Positions 9,707 through 19,213 of a stretch of 64,000 bases of DNA are shown here, one piece after another. A program made the translations under genes and the position numbers. Positions within the stretch are counted from its first letter, which is position 1, and each line of letters begins with the position of its first letter. Under the pieces are notes generated by a model. It did no database searches and had not been told where the DNA came from. It saw only the letters and a list, made by a program, of their open reading frames with translations. This DNA is from Bacteroidia bacterium (lineage in GTDB: Bacteria; Bacteroidota; Bacteroidia; B-17B0; Aurantibacillaceae), in the NCBI GenBank assembly GCA_016787445.1, contig JAEUTQ010000082.1, forward strand, positions 62,001-126,000. The letters are read 5' to 3'.

Positions 9707-10398
9707 TGAAAAAAGGAAAGATATTAATAATTGAAGACGAGGAAGCTTTATTGAGCACTTTAAAGTTAAATCTTGAATTAGAGAATTACGCGGTTTTAAC
9801 GGCAGCAAACGGAAAGGAGGCGCGTAATCTGTTTATGGAGAATAACAAAACAATAAACCTTGTTTTATTAGATGTTATGCTTCCTGAAATTAGCGGGTTT
9901 GATTTATGCGCCGAATTCAAAAAAATAAATCAAAATGTCCCAATCATTTTTTTAACGGCCAAAAGTTTGAGTGCCGACAAAATTACCGGATTAAAATTGG
10001 GTGCCGAAGATTACATCACAAAACCATTTGAGTTGGAAGAATTGCTTCTTCGGATTAACAATGTCATGAAGCGTAATCCGAAGAAGCATGAAAACAAATA
10101 TGTGTTTGGCAACTGCGAAATTAATTTCGATAACTACGAAATAAAGGACATAAACGAAAAATCACACACCTTATCGAAACGTGAAATAGGTTTATTGAAA
10201 TTACTTACTGAAGCAGATGGAAAGGTTATTTCCCGCGATGAAATTATTGAGGCTTTATGGGAAGAAGATGAAAATGCTTCTTCCAGAACCATTGATAATT
10301 ACATTTTAAATTTCAGAAAGCATTTTGAAAATAACCCAAAAGAACCGCGGCATTTTCATTCCATCCGCGGTGTGGGCTATAAATTCACTTCCAATTAA
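9706..10398 (+). CDS. OmpR/PhoB-type response regulator
   Basis: This 230-residue regulator has a receiver domain with the acidic pocket (IIEDEE, ~9-13), phosphoacceptor Asp ~56 (VLLDVMLPE) and Lys in YITKPFE. A winged-helix DNA-binding domain of the Trans_reg_C type follows (LSKREIGLLKLL, NASSRTIDNYI, IRGVGYKF). It is coupled to the kinase upstream by a one-base overlap. Pairing of a HisKA_2 kinase with an OmpR-type output is common in Bacteroidota. It ends in a 4-nt convergent overlap with the DUF4476 gene. Targets are unknown. Confidence 0.95.
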   Translation: MKKGKILIIEDEEALLSTLKLNLELENYAVLTAANGKEARNLFMENNKTINLVLLDVMLPEISGFDLCAEFKKINQNVPIIFLTAKSLSADKITGLKLGAEDYITKPFELEELLLRINNVMKRNPKKHENKYVFGNCEINFDNYEIKDINEKSHTLSKREIGLLKLLTEADGKVISRDEIIEALWEEDENASSRTIDNYILNFRKHFENNPKEPRHFHSIRGVGYKFTSN

Positions 10399-11084
10399 GG
10401 GTTTTTCTTAATCCAGTTTTGAAGTTCTCTCTTATCAGGATCAAAAGTTAAAACATCCACCACTTTATAATAATTCTTCTTATCAACGGTACGTTTATAA
10501 GCCCATTTTGCGAATTCCACTTTACGGTTTTCGAAACTGAAAGCTTTACACACCGAAGCCACTTGAGCTGAACTCAAATACTCATCGTCAAAAACAAACT
10601 TAGCTTTATCCATTTTACTGTCATCAAAACTTTCATTTTTAACGGTGTTTAATTTATCATTAAAATCATTACCATTCATGGCTACAATTACGGGCGTGGT
10701 AGGTGTTGGTGTTGCTGTGGGAGTTACCGTTGGTGCAGTAGTGATAGGTTGATTAGCGCCAATTAAAACTTTACTTATTAAATTTAAAGTAAAGGCTCCG
10801 TACTGATCTTTACCCAATTGATAAGTACTCTCATATCCGGGTGTGCTCTGAATATTAAAATTAATCGGGTACTGATTACCCTGAACCCAAACTTTGGTGC
10901 GGTATTCATTTTCTTCGGCAAATTCAAATGTAGATTTAACCGCATACTGATTGCTTAAACGAATACCATTTAACGAAACCATGAAAGGCTGATTAGTACT
11001 GGTGTAAATAATAACCTTGCCGAAATTTTGAGCGTAAATAAATTGTATTGCGAATAAAAATAAAATGGTAATTGATTTTTTCAT
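10395..11084 (-). CDS. Secreted DUF4476 domain protein
   Basis: This 229-residue exported protein has a signal peptide ending near FIYAQ. An N-terminal beta-rich domain of ~100 residues is joined by a Thr/Pro-rich linker (residues ~115-135) to a C-terminal DUF4476 domain. The latter is recognisable by the helical FDDEYLSSAQVASVCKAF and KVEFAKWAYKRTVD stretches. DUF4476 proteins are widespread in Bacteroidota and their role is unknown. It is transcribed alone, convergent with the response regulator. Confidence 0.8.
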   Translation of the reverse strand: MKKSITILFLFAIQFIYAQNFGKVIIYTSTNQPFMVSLNGIRLSNQYAVKSTFEFAEENEYRTKVWVQGNQYPINFNIQSTPGYESTYQLGKDQYGAFTLNLISKVLIGANQPITTAPTVTPTATPTPTTPVIVAMNGNDFNDKLNTVKNESFDDSKMDKAKFVFDDEYLSSAQVASVCKAFSFENRKVEFAKWAYKRTVDKKNYYKVVDVLTFDPDKRELQNWIKKNP

Positions 11085-11142
11085 GTCTTGTTTTTAGTTT
11101 AGATTTTCAAAATATGTGCCGCGATTTGTTTAAATATGTTAA

Positions 11143-12525
11143 TTAGAATTTAATACCGATAACTAAAATATCATCTACTTGTTCATGTGTGCCTTTCCAG
11201 CTATCGATTGATTTCTCAATTCTTTGTTTCTGCTCGTTCATGTTTAATTTATAAGTTTCAGAGAAAAGCTCTCTTAATCTTTTTGAAGAGTATTTCTTTC
11301 CTTTTTCACCGCCAAACTGATCAGCATAACCATCTGTATAAAGATACAACACATCCCCTTCTGAATAATTCAATTCAATCTCTTCAAACACCTTTTCACC
11401 GGTGCGCATTCCTCCCATAGAGTATTTATTCCCCCTTATTTCTTTTAGTTCATTATTCTTAACAAATACAACGGGACGTTTTGCAGACGTAAGTATAAAC
11501 TGATTTTTAGCTTTATTGACTTTAATTAAACTTAAATCCATCCCGTCTTGAACTGAACCGTCTGTGTCTTTTTGTTGCTTAAGGGTAAAGTTTATCTGCT
11601 TGTCCAATTCATTCAATATTTCAGAAGGCTTCGTGATTTTATTATCGATTACAGTTTGATTTAACAAACTGCTTCCAATTACCGTCATAAAAGCGCCGGG
11701 AACGCCGTGTCCTGTACAATCGGCACAAACTAAAATATACTCATCACGATTCAATTCATGAAACCAGAAAAAGTCACCACTTACAATGTCTTTTGGCTTA
11801 TAAAAAATAAACGATAAAGGAATGCTGCGATAAATGGTTTCTTCATGGGGTAAAACCGCATACTGAATTCTTTTAGCGTAATTAATGCTATCCTGAATAT
11901 CCTTATTCTTAATCTCTAATTCCTTACTTTTTTCTTCAATTTGATTGTGCTGATTCTTGATTTCTTGTTCTGCCTCAGTTCTTGTTTTAATAAACACCCA
12001 AACAATAACGATGTTAAGCAAGAAAGGGACTATAATTTCTAATGGCGTACCTTGATACTTTTCAGATTCTGGTATTTCCAAAAACTGTGAAAAATAAGAA
12101 ACAATAACAGCGATAATTTGCATAACAACTGTAAGAATTATCCCCCAGGTTCGGCCAAATAGAAAAAACACAAAAAGTATATACACCATTACCCAAAAGC
12201 CCACAGTTACATCAGCCTTACCTTGTTGAATCGCCATTTCCGAGCTTGATGTGATTATTTGCTGAATAACATACCATATTGACGCCAACTTTACGCTTTC
12301 CTTGAACTTTAAAATGAAAGGAATGGCCAATAGAGCAGAAACACCGAATGTTAACACATAAGCATGATAATAGAAACCACGAAACCAAGCAGAAATATAA
12401 AACGCTGTGCCTATAAAGAGGAAAAAGATGGAATAATGATATAACAGCTCAATCTTCGATCGCTCAAAAACATCTTTAGTTTTTGATAAATAGTCGCCTA
12501 TGAACCACCTTTTTAATTGAGTCAT
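11143..12525 (-). CDS. Multi-TM SpoIIE/PP2C-family phosphatase
   Basis: This 460-residue protein has about seven hydrophobic helices in residues ~25-185, a coiled coil (~185-215) and a SpoIIE-type PP2C domain. Motifs are PKDIVSGDFFWF, CADCTGHGVPGAFM and YLYTDGYADQFGG, which supply the metal-binding aspartates. The C-terminus WKGTHEQVDDILVIGIKF matches the ends of the three other SpoIIE proteins in this window. Such phosphatases usually act on anti-sigma-factor antagonists (STAS proteins) in response to membrane or redox cues. It is monocistronic and divergent from paaZ. Confidence 0.9.
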   Translation of the reverse strand: MTQLKRWFIGDYLSKTKDVFERSKIELLYHYSIFFLFIGTAFYISAWFRGFYYHAYVLTFGVSALLAIPFILKFKESVKLASIWYVIQQIITSSSEMAIQQGKADVTVGFWVMVYILFVFFLFGRTWGIILTVVMQIIAVIVSYFSQFLEIPESEKYQGTPLEIIVPFLLNIVIVWVFIKTRTEAEQEIKNQHNQIEEKSKELEIKNKDIQDSINYAKRIQYAVLPHEETIYRSIPLSFIFYKPKDIVSGDFFWFHELNRDEYILVCADCTGHGVPGAFMTVIGSSLLNQTVIDNKITKPSEILNELDKQINFTLKQQKDTDGSVQDGMDLSLIKVNKAKNQFILTSAKRPVVFVKNNELKEIRGNKYSMGGMRTGEKVFEEIELNYSEGDVLYLYTDGYADQFGGEKGKKYSSKRLRELFSETYKLNMNEQKQRIEKSIDSWKGTHEQVDDILVIGIKF

Positions 12526-12661
12526 ACCTGATTTTCAATTATAAAAATACCAATAATAATTATTTTGCCAACTTTTTAATCAGTTTAGTCGATTAAATCT
12601 TTTAAAACATTTCTTATATTTAGCTCACTTAAATATTAATTCAGTATTTAGCCAATTTTTT

Positions 12662-14764
12662 ATGAATCAACTATTAAACTATGCCTGCGGACAATGGGTA
12701 GCAGGCGCCGATAAAGGACAAGAATTATATAACGCTATTAATGGTGATTTAATAGCCACAGCCAGCAGTAAAGGCCTCGACTTTGGAAAAATGCTGGACT
12801 ATGCCCGTACAGTAGGTGGACCAAAACTTAGAAAGATGACATTCCAGGAGCGTGGTTTGATGTTACGTGCCTTAGCCATGCATCTCTTAAGTAAAAAAGA
12901 TTTATTTTATAAAATAAGTTGGGCAACAGGTGCCACTAAAATCGACAGTTGGGTGGATATTGAAGGAGGAATTGGTAATTTATTTACCTATGCTTCTTTG
13001 CGTAAACAATTTCCGAATGAACCGTTTTGTTACGAAGGTGATGTAGCTCGTTTATCAAAAAACAATACTTTCATCGGACATCACATTTGCGTACCAAAAG
13101 AAGGTGTAGCTATTCATATCAATGCATTCAACTTCCCTGTATGGGGAATGCTGGAAAAAGTAGCAGTAAACTGGTTTGCAGGTGTTCCGGCTATTGTAAA
13201 GCCGGCTACTCTTACCTCCTACCTTACTGAATCAGTAGTAAAAGAAATCATTGCCAGTAAAATTTTACCTGAAGGTGCTCTTCAATTAATTTGTGGTAGT
13301 GCGAATGGTATATTAGACCATGTCATTAATCAGGACGTGGTAACATTTACAGGTTCCGCCTCTACAGGTAAAATGCTTAAATCACATCCACGCTTAATGG
13401 AAGAGTCGGTACACTTTAACATGGAAGCCGATTCTTTGAATTGCTGTGTGCTCGGACCGGATATTACGCCTGATAAACCTGAATTCGATATTTTCATCAA
13501 GGAAGTGGCAAGAGAAATCACTACCAAAGCAGGACAAAAATGTACGGCTGTTCGTCGTGTAATTGTTCCTGAAAATATGGTGGAAGATGTGCAAATTGCC
13601 TTAGGCAAACGTTTGGCTCAAACGGTAATCGGAGATCCAAATGTGGAAGGTGTAAAAATGGGTTCTTTAGCAGGAAAATCACAATTAACCGAGGTACGCG
13701 AGAAAGTTGAGCAATTAAGCAAATCACAAAAAATTGTCATTGGTAATTTCGAGAACTTCGAAGTAAAGGGTGCCGATAAAAACAAAGGTTGCTTCATGCC
13801 TCCGATTGTATTCCTCAATGAAAATCCGTTTAAAAATACCGATTGTCATAACATTGAAGCTTTTGGTCCGGTGAGCACCATCATGCCTTACAAAAACATG
13901 GATGAAGCCATAGCATTAAGTAAATTAGGTAAAGGTTCCTTAGTAAGTTCAATTGTAACAGCCAATGATAAAGCTGCAAAAGAATATGTTTTAGGTGCAG
14001 CGTGCATGCACGGTAGAATTTTAATACTTAATAACGATTGTGCTAAAGAAAGCACAGGTCATGGTTCTCCAATGCCAATGTTAGTGCATGGCGGACCGGG
14101 TCGTGCCGGTGGTGGTGAAGAAATGGGTGGTAAACGTGGTGTATTTCACTATTTACAGCGCACCGCTATTCAAGGTTCACCAACAACCATTACAAACGTG
14201 TTGAATAGTTACCAATACGGAGCAAAATATATTACAAAAAATGTACATCCATTCCGTCAGTATTTCGAGGATTTGGAAGTTGGAGAAACTTTAATTACTG
14301 ATACTCACACTGTGAGTGAAGATGATATTAAAAATTTCGCGAATTTGAGTGGAGATAAATTCTATGCGCACTTACAACCCGATGCATTAGAAGGAACCAT
14401 CTTCAAGCGTACTGTGGCTCACGGATACTTTATTTTATCTCGCGCGGCAGGATTATTTGTTGATCCGCCTAAAGGTCCGGTTTTATTAAATTACGGTATT
14501 GATGAGTGTCGCTTTACAAAACCAATTTATCCGGGCATGAGTATTGGAGTACGCTTTACCTGTAAAGAAAAAATTGAAAACGATAAACCATTAAAAGCGG
14601 CAAACGGTGAAGATGTAAAAGTAGGAATAGTAAAATGGGTGGTTGACATTTATGATGCAAGTGAGCAATCTGTGCGTGATCAATATGGATTGGATGGAGC
14701 AACCGGCGAAACTGTAGGTATAGCTACTATTCTTACCATGGTGAAAAAGAAAAAGCAAGATTGA
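12662..14764 (+). CDS. paaZ: Bifunctional PaaZ: aldehyde dehydrogenase plus MaoC hydratase
   Basis: This is a 700-residue fusion. Residues ~1-520 are an aldehyde dehydrogenase with catalytic Cys ~294 (AGQKCTAVRR) and general base Glu ~255 (NMEADSLN). Residues ~530-690 are a MaoC-like hot-dog hydratase (NLSGDKFYAH, VAHGYFILSRAAGLF). In phenylacetate degradation PaaZ opens the oxepin-CoA ring and oxidises the semialdehyde. Length and catalytic positions agree with PaaZ. No other paa gene is visible within 50 kb downstream or 12 kb upstream, so either the pathway is encoded elsewhere or the enzyme has another use. The next gene starts only 2 nt later. Confidence 0.92.
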   Translation: MNQLLNYACGQWVAGADKGQELYNAINGDLIATASSKGLDFGKMLDYARTVGGPKLRKMTFQERGLMLRALAMHLLSKKDLFYKISWATGATKIDSWVDIEGGIGNLFTYASLRKQFPNEPFCYEGDVARLSKNNTFIGHHICVPKEGVAIHINAFNFPVWGMLEKVAVNWFAGVPAIVKPATLTSYLTESVVKEIIASKILPEGALQLICGSANGILDHVINQDVVTFTGSASTGKMLKSHPRLMEESVHFNMEADSLNCCVLGPDITPDKPEFDIFIKEVAREITTKAGQKCTAVRRVIVPENMVEDVQIALGKRLAQTVIGDPNVEGVKMGSLAGKSQLTEVREKVEQLSKSQKIVIGNFENFEVKGADKNKGCFMPPIVFLNENPFKNTDCHNIEAFGPVSTIMPYKNMDEAIALSKLGKGSLVSSIVTANDKAAKEYVLGAACMHGRILILNNDCAKESTGHGSPMPMLVHGGPGRAGGGEEMGGKRGVFHYLQRTAIQGSPTTITNVLNSYQYGAKYITKNVHPFRQYFEDLEVGETLITDTHTVSEDDIKNFANLSGDKFYAHLQPDALEGTIFKRTVAHGYFILSRAAGLFVDPPKGPVLLNYGIDECRFTKPIYPGMSIGVRFTCKEKIENDKPLKAANGEDVKVGIVKWVVDIYDASEQSVRDQYGLDGATGETVGIATILTMVKKKKQD

Positions 14765-14765
14765 T

Positions 14766-16757
14766 TTGAAATACTTAAGAATTATAAAATTAATTGCACT
14801 ACTCATATTCATGAGGAATAGTGGGTATTCGCAATTAAATCCTAAAAAATTACATAAAGAACTTTTACTTCAGAAAACGGATACCGGACGTGTTAATATA
14901 CTCATTGATCTATCCACTTATTATTCTAATAGCATCGGAGACTCTGCCATTTATTATTCGAAACAAGCTTTAGAATTATTAAAAAATAAAAAAGATAAAA
15001 AGAGAGAATTATGGGCATACCGAGTTATGTCTAACGGATATTTTTTCAACCAGGATTATAATGAATCTTTAAAATATATATTCAAAAGCATAACGTTAGC
15101 TGAAGAAATAAAAGATACGTTTGAAATGGCCAAATCTTACCAGTTTGCAGGCTCTGTTTTGTTTGAGATCAGCTCCGAAGAAAAAAGCATGAGTTATTTA
15201 AGAAAAGCTCAGTCGTTGTTGTTAAGTAAACCATCAGATGAGATTTTGGCTAACATCTATAATGATTTTGCTTATATATTTTCCATGAAAGAGAATTATG
15301 ACAGCAGTTTGGTTTATCAGTTAAAAGTGTATGAAATTGACTTACGCTCCAAAACAGAACTGAATGAAGAAAACCTTGCCACCGATGAGCATAATATTGG
15401 TGCAGTTTACTTTCATCTTGAAAATTACGGGAAAGCTGAAGAATTCATCAATAAAAGTTATCAGAGACGGCTTAAATTAGGAAACACACAAATGCAGTTA
15501 AGTTCACTAAACGTACTAAATGCTATTGCAATCCGGAAAAATAATTATCAAAAGGCACTTGAATTAACGCTGCAAGCTTCTAAAATTGCGCACCAAATCC
15601 ATTCTGCAAAAGAATTAGCCACAATATATAACAGGTTCAAGCTTATTTATTATAATCTGAATAAATATGCTACATCCTACAATTATAGCGATAGCGAGGT
15701 AATTGCAGTTAGGCGAATGCAAAACGAAGAGGTTACCAGATTAGCCAATGAAACCGAGGCAAAATTTCAAAATGAGAAGCAAGGAATTGAAAACAGAGAA
15801 CTACTTAATAAAAACTTACTTTCGGAAAAGGTAATAAAACAACAGAAACTAATGTTTGTTTTTATAACAGGAGCACTGATAGTTACCATTACATTAACTT
15901 TTTTTGTTTACAGGGGGTTTAAAAAACAGAAAGCAAATAACTTTATAATAGAAAGTCAAAAGAAAGAAACAGAACAAAAAAGCATGATAATTGAAGAGAA
16001 ACAAAAAGAGATTCTTGATTCAATTCATTACGCCAACCGAATACAAAAGACACTGTTGGCTCACGATGATTTCTTAAAAAATAATTTACCTGAACATTTT
16101 ATTTTTTTTAGTCCGAAAGACATTGTGAGCGGAGATTTTTACTGGGCTACTTCCACCGGATCAGATACAAATAAGATTTTCTATTTGGCAGTTTGCGACA
16201 GCACAGGCCATGGTGTACCGGGGGCATTCATGAGTTTACTAAATATCAATTTTTTGAATGAAGCTATCAATGAAAAAGGAATTAAAGAACCCGGAAAGAT
16301 TTTTAATTACGTGCGTGAAAGGTTAATTACAAGCGTAAGCAAAGAAGGGCAACAAGATGGTTATGATGGTATTTTATTACGCATTGACAGCAATTCGGAA
16401 ACTATCAGCTACGCCGCCGCTCAAAATTCTCCGGTATTAATTTGCAATAATCAATTAAATATTCTTGATACCAACAGAATGCCGGTTGGCAAAGGCGAAA
16501 AAAATGAAGAATTCAAAACGTATACTTTAAATGCCAAAAAATCTGAGCTAATATATCTTTATACCGATGGGTTTGCCGATCAGTTTGGCGGTCAGAAAGG
16601 AAAAAAATTCAAATACAAGCAACTGAATGAATTATTGCTTTCCATCCATCAATTACCCATGTCAGTACAAAAAGAAAAAATAAGGGAAGCATTCTTAAAT
16701 TGGAAAGGCAATCTCGAGCAGGTAGATGATGTATTAATTATCGGAATAAAAATATAA
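14766..16757 (+). CDS. TPR-SpoIIE phosphatase 1
   Basis: This 663-residue protein is read from a TTG at 14766, which is needed to include the signal-like helix (residues 5-22); the next in-frame ATG would remove it. Residues ~30-340 are TPR-like helical repeats, probably periplasmic. A membrane helix (LMFVFITGALIVTITLTFFVY, ~363-383) and coiled coil follow, then a SpoIIE/PP2C domain (PKDIVSGDFYWA, CDSTGHGVPGAFMS, YLYTDGFADQFGG). The layout suits a transmembrane sensor phosphatase. It starts 2 nt after paaZ and one nt before a paralogue. The last ~60 nt are almost identical to the end of that paralogue. Confidence 0.9.
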   Translation: MKYLRIIKLIALLIFMRNSGYSQLNPKKLHKELLLQKTDTGRVNILIDLSTYYSNSIGDSAIYYSKQALELLKNKKDKKRELWAYRVMSNGYFFNQDYNESLKYIFKSITLAEEIKDTFEMAKSYQFAGSVLFEISSEEKSMSYLRKAQSLLLSKPSDEILANIYNDFAYIFSMKENYDSSLVYQLKVYEIDLRSKTELNEENLATDEHNIGAVYFHLENYGKAEEFINKSYQRRLKLGNTQMQLSSLNVLNAIAIRKNNYQKALELTLQASKIAHQIHSAKELATIYNRFKLIYYNLNKYATSYNYSDSEVIAVRRMQNEEVTRLANETEAKFQNEKQGIENRELLNKNLLSEKVIKQQKLMFVFITGALIVTITLTFFVYRGFKKQKANNFIIESQKKETEQKSMIIEEKQKEILDSIHYANRIQKTLLAHDDFLKNNLPEHFIFFSPKDIVSGDFYWATSTGSDTNKIFYLAVCDSTGHGVPGAFMSLLNINFLNEAINEKGIKEPGKIFNYVRERLITSVSKEGQQDGYDGILLRIDSNSETISYAAAQNSPVLICNNQLNILDTNRMPVGKGEKNEEFKTYTLNAKKSELIYLYTDGFADQFGGQKGKKFKYKQLNELLLSIHQLPMSVQKEKIREAFLNWKGNLEQVDDVLIIGIKI

Positions 16758-16758
16758 T

Positions 16759-18885
16759 ATGCGAAGTATAGTTAATTTAATAGCGTTAATAATATTTGGT
16801 TTAATTCCAAATCTCCATAGTCAGCAAACATACCTCGATTCCATTAATCGAATTGCCGGAAAAACAATTGATGACTCTTTAAAAGTTAAAGCTAATAATT
16901 CACTTGGAAAATATTATAAATCAAAAAATGTTGATTCTTCTATTATCTACTATAATTTAGCTTTAAAGATTGCTGCCAAAATCAATTATAAACGTGGTTA
17001 CTATAATGCTCTGAATGGATTATCATGGGATTATCATTTAAAACAGGATTTTTATATAAGTGACTCCATTACTAATTTGATATTAAATGACGTGAAAGTA
17101 CCACCAGGAAATCTATACGATTGCTATCACAATCTTTCCTATTACAGAACCGGACAAAACAGGTTTTCAGAGGCTTTAAAGTATCAAATTGCCTCTGAAC
17201 AATTAGTAATTAAACACAAAAACTATAATTTGTTAGTTAGTGTTTATAATCAATTTGGAAATCTTTATAACGCCTGGGCATTAAAAAGTAATGACTCTAA
17301 AATTAAATATCAAAAAAGTCTGAATTATTATTTAGCAGCAGATAGTATTGCCATAAAATTTAATCTGAATGAAATAAGACAAAATGTTATCTTGATGAAT
17401 CTTGCTTTAGGGTACGAAAACAACAATCAATTCGATAAAGCGGAGTATTTTTATCATGATGCATTTAATTTTCTTAAAAATTCTCCGAATCAAACAGGTT
17501 ATGCGTTAGCACTGACAAATTATTGTAGTTTTAAACTTTCAAAATATAAATACAACTTAAATAAGCAGGAATTAGCCGATTGTATTGCTTATTCTGTTAT
17601 CGCTGAAGAAAGGTCCAGAAAATCCGGATATTTATCCTTAATTTCATATATTAAATATAGTAAAGCTGAAGCATTTCGATTAACCGCTCAATATGATAAA
17701 GCCATTAATGAGGCAGAATTTTTAATTAATCCTAAAGAGAATTCAATTTTAACATTAACATGTGAAGCATATAACACTTTATACGAAATTTTTAGATCAA
17801 AAGGCGAAACCGAAAGAGCAATCAACAGTTTAAAACTACATTATACAATAAAAGATTCGCTAGATAAATTAAAAAATAATGAAGAACTCACTAATCTTGA
17901 GGCAAGATACAATAGTGATCAAAAAAGAAAAGAAAACGATTTATTAAAAGCAAACAATTTAATAGCTCAACAAACAATATCTGAGCAAAAGAAAGTGAAC
18001 CTGTTTATTAGCTGCGGTTTAATGCTAGCGCTTGCTTTTGGTATAAGTATATATCGAGGATATACATCCAAGCAAAAGTCTAACAAAGAGCTGGCCCTTA
18101 AAAACATTCAAATTGAAGAACAAAAAAAAGGAATTTTAGACAGTATTCATTATGCCAAAAGGATCCAGTCAACATTATTAGCAAGTACCAATTTGTTGAA
18201 TGAAAATTTAAATGATTATTTTGTTTGGTATAAACCTAAGGATATTGTGAGTGGTGATTTCTATTGGGCAACATTATTAAATGACGGAAGATTCATACTT
18301 ATAGGCGCAGATAGTACAGGGCACGGTGTTCCTGGGGCGTTTATGAGTCTACTTAATATTACTTTTTTAAATGAAGCAATAAATGAAAGGAAAATCTCCG
18401 ACCCTGGAGAAATTTTGTGCTACGTAAGAAGTAAATTAATAAAATCACTTTCAGAGGATGGTAGCGAAGATGGCGGTAAGGATGGAATGGATTGTACTTT
18501 ATGTTGTTTTGATTTTAAGACAAACTCACTCGACTATGCAACAGCAAATAATTCCTTTTACTTAATTAGAAATGAAAAATTAATTGTTTCCGGGGTAGAT
18601 AAAATGCCTGTTGGGAAATCACCAAAAGATACTGTTGATTTTAAGACAAAACATTTAACTATTGAAAAGGGTGATATTATATATATTTTTACAGATGGAT
18701 TTGCTGACCAATTCGGAGGTCCAAAAGGAAAAAAATATAAATACAAGCAATTCGAGGAGAAATTATTGAAAATTAACCAATACGATTTGAAAATTCAAAA
18801 GCAAATACTCGAAAGTGAATTTGAACAATGGAAAGGCAATCTCGAGCAGGTTGATGATGTATTAATTTTCGGAATAAAAATATAA
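16759..18885 (+). CDS. TPR-SpoIIE phosphatase 2
   Basis: This 708-residue paralogue of the preceding gene has the same order: signal peptide (ends near LHSQ), TPR-like helices (residues ~30-390), one membrane helix (~415-432), a coiled coil and a SpoIIE/PP2C domain. Key motifs are PKDIVSGDFYWA, GADSTGHGVPGAFMS and YIFTDGFADQFGG. The helical sensor parts have diverged strongly while the phosphatase domains are close, which fits duplication followed by change of input. The genes are one nt apart and the downstream ABM gene follows after one nt. Confidence 0.9.
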   Translation: MRSIVNLIALIIFGLIPNLHSQQTYLDSINRIAGKTIDDSLKVKANNSLGKYYKSKNVDSSIIYYNLALKIAAKINYKRGYYNALNGLSWDYHLKQDFYISDSITNLILNDVKVPPGNLYDCYHNLSYYRTGQNRFSEALKYQIASEQLVIKHKNYNLLVSVYNQFGNLYNAWALKSNDSKIKYQKSLNYYLAADSIAIKFNLNEIRQNVILMNLALGYENNNQFDKAEYFYHDAFNFLKNSPNQTGYALALTNYCSFKLSKYKYNLNKQELADCIAYSVIAEERSRKSGYLSLISYIKYSKAEAFRLTAQYDKAINEAEFLINPKENSILTLTCEAYNTLYEIFRSKGETERAINSLKLHYTIKDSLDKLKNNEELTNLEARYNSDQKRKENDLLKANNLIAQQTISEQKKVNLFISCGLMLALAFGISIYRGYTSKQKSNKELALKNIQIEEQKKGILDSIHYAKRIQSTLLASTNLLNENLNDYFVWYKPKDIVSGDFYWATLLNDGRFILIGADSTGHGVPGAFMSLLNITFLNEAINERKISDPGEILCYVRSKLIKSLSEDGSEDGGKDGMDCTLCCFDFKTNSLDYATANNSFYLIRNEKLIVSGVDKMPVGKSPKDTVDFKTKHLTIEKGDIIYIFTDGFADQFGGPKGKKYKYKQFEEKLLKINQYDLKIQKQILESEFEQWKGNLEQVDDVLIFGIKI

Positions 18886-18886
18886 T

Positions 18887-19213
18887 ATGCCCTGGAAAAA
18901 ATCACCACCTTTGAATGGATATTACGCGGTAATATTTTCTTCTACAAAATCTGATAATCTCAACGGTTATGCTGAAATGGATGAATTAACAATGACACTT
19001 GCAATGGAACAGACAGGTTTTTTAGGTTACGAAGCTGTAGTAAACGGGAATAAGTCGATCTTTATTTCTTATTGGGAAAGTTTATCCGCAATTGAAAAGT
19101 GGAAACACGATTCTGTTCATAAGCAAGCTAAATCACAGGCAAAAAAATGGTACAAAAGATATTTAAGCCAGATATGCAAAGTTGAACACACTCATTTAAA
19201 CGAATCAGAATAA
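18887..19213 (+). CDS. Antibiotic biosynthesis monooxygenase (ABM)-like protein
   Basis: This 108-residue small alpha/beta protein has the dimeric ABM ferredoxin-like pattern: YYAVIFSSTKSDN at the start, a central GFLGYEAV and the diagnostic ISYWESLSAIEKWKHD. Family members include monooxygenases and haem-degrading or uncharacterised stress proteins. No cofactor motif allows a finer call. It follows the TPR-SpoIIE gene after one nt and overlaps the convergent yjjG-like gene by 9 nt. Confidence 0.78.
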   Translation: MPWKKSPPLNGYYAVIFSSTKSDNLNGYAEMDELTMTLAMEQTGFLGYEAVVNGNKSIFISYWESLSAIEKWKHDSVHKQAKSQAKKWYKRYLSQICKVEHTHLNESE

